Assembly: GCA_900551775.1 (NCBI GenBank)
Contig: URXI01000081.1
Coordinates: 1-13,847, forward strand
Direction: 5' to 3'
Length of the DNA: 13,847 nt
Source of the DNA: an uncultured Eubacterium sp.
Lineage (GTDB): Bacteria; Bacillota; Clostridia; Peptostreptococcales; Anaerovoracaceae
The position numbers and the translations under genes were made by a program. The first letter of the stretch is position 1. Each line of letters starts with the position of its first letter. Under the pieces are notes generated by a model. It searched no databases and had not been told where the DNA came from. It saw only the letters and a list, made by a program, of their open reading frames with translations. Positions 13,734 to 13,847 of this stretch are shown piece after piece.

Positions 13734-13847
13734 ATGGAAAAAAAGAAAATAGGTTTGGGGTCGCTGTCCTTGCTGCTCGTCATCGCAGCGGTCCTCTGGA
13801 GTTACAACATTTCCGGGTTTTGTCTGGGCGATCAAATCGTGCATGCG
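13734..13847 (+). CDS. Start of a membrane-anchored or exported protein, cut by window end
   Basis: ATG 13734 follows AGAGGT at about 5-nt spacing. The 38 visible residues begin MEKKKIGLGS, then a hydrophobic stretch LSLLLVIAAVLWSYNISGF, then CLGDQIVHA. This is a basic N-terminus with a single membrane segment or signal peptide. The frame is open to the last base of the window. The family cannot be recognised from so little. It overlaps the HicB-like reading frame, which is further reason to regard that frame as broken. Confidence 0.6.
   Translation, partial: MEKKKIGLGSLSLLLVIAAVLWSYNISGFCLGDQIVHA

Noticed and set aside
1..13847. tRNA, rRNA or CRISPR array
   Set aside because: No cloverleaf-like sequence, rRNA signature or regularly spaced direct repeat was seen on either strand by eye.

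Overview
The window looks like a chromosomal segment of an amino-acid-fermenting, anaerobic Firmicute, most likely a Clostridia member. I infer this from the moderate GC content, strong AGGAGG-type ribosome binding sites, occasional TTG starts, the iron-sulfur single-chain serine dehydratase, an AAA-like/PD-(D/E)XK protein of the kind common in gut Clostridia and Bacteroidetes, and a HicB-like fragment with the typical Clostridial N-terminus. I cannot name the genus from sequence alone.

Layout. Bases 2-748 are the 3' part of a peptidase T gene. It converges on a small XRE/Cro-type repressor gene (851-1201, minus) that has a promoter and an overlapping palindromic operator (1222-1267); a hairpin between the two genes can terminate both. 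A LysR-type regulator (1427-2323) overlaps an L-serine dehydratase (2298-3503) by 26 nt. An AAA-like ATPase/nuclease-fold protein (3592-5298) follows and ends at a strong bidirectional terminator. Opposite it lies an unrecognised 238-residue protein on the minus strand (5535-6251, TTG start, near-consensus promoter). A DUF308/HdeD-like membrane protein (6407-6955) and a GntR/FCD regulator (7033-7617) come next.

The main item is a tightly coupled five-gene operon at 7837-13464: an APC-family permease, a fold-type I class V PLP enzyme, a RidA-family enamine/imine deaminase, a leaderless (cytoplasmic) serine carboxypeptidase of family S10, and a COG1228-type amidohydrolase resembling Xaa-Pro dipeptidases. 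Three of the four junctions overlap by 4-11 nt and the fourth gap is 28 nt. In front of the operon a TTGACA promoter is covered by one arm of a 20-bp inverted repeat (19/20 match), with the second arm in the leader. This is a plausible operator pair for the adjacent GntR regulator. My reading is a regulated uptake and breakdown route for a peptide-like or modified amino acid substrate: permease imports, S10 peptidase and amidohydrolase cut, the PLP enzyme acts on the released amino acid, and RidA clears its reactive product. The substrate is unknown.

After the operon, a 20-bp-stem hairpin contains a promoter in its right arm. That promoter faces a HicB antitoxin-like N-terminus which loses family resemblance after about 20 residues, and then the start of a membrane-anchored protein cut by the window edge.
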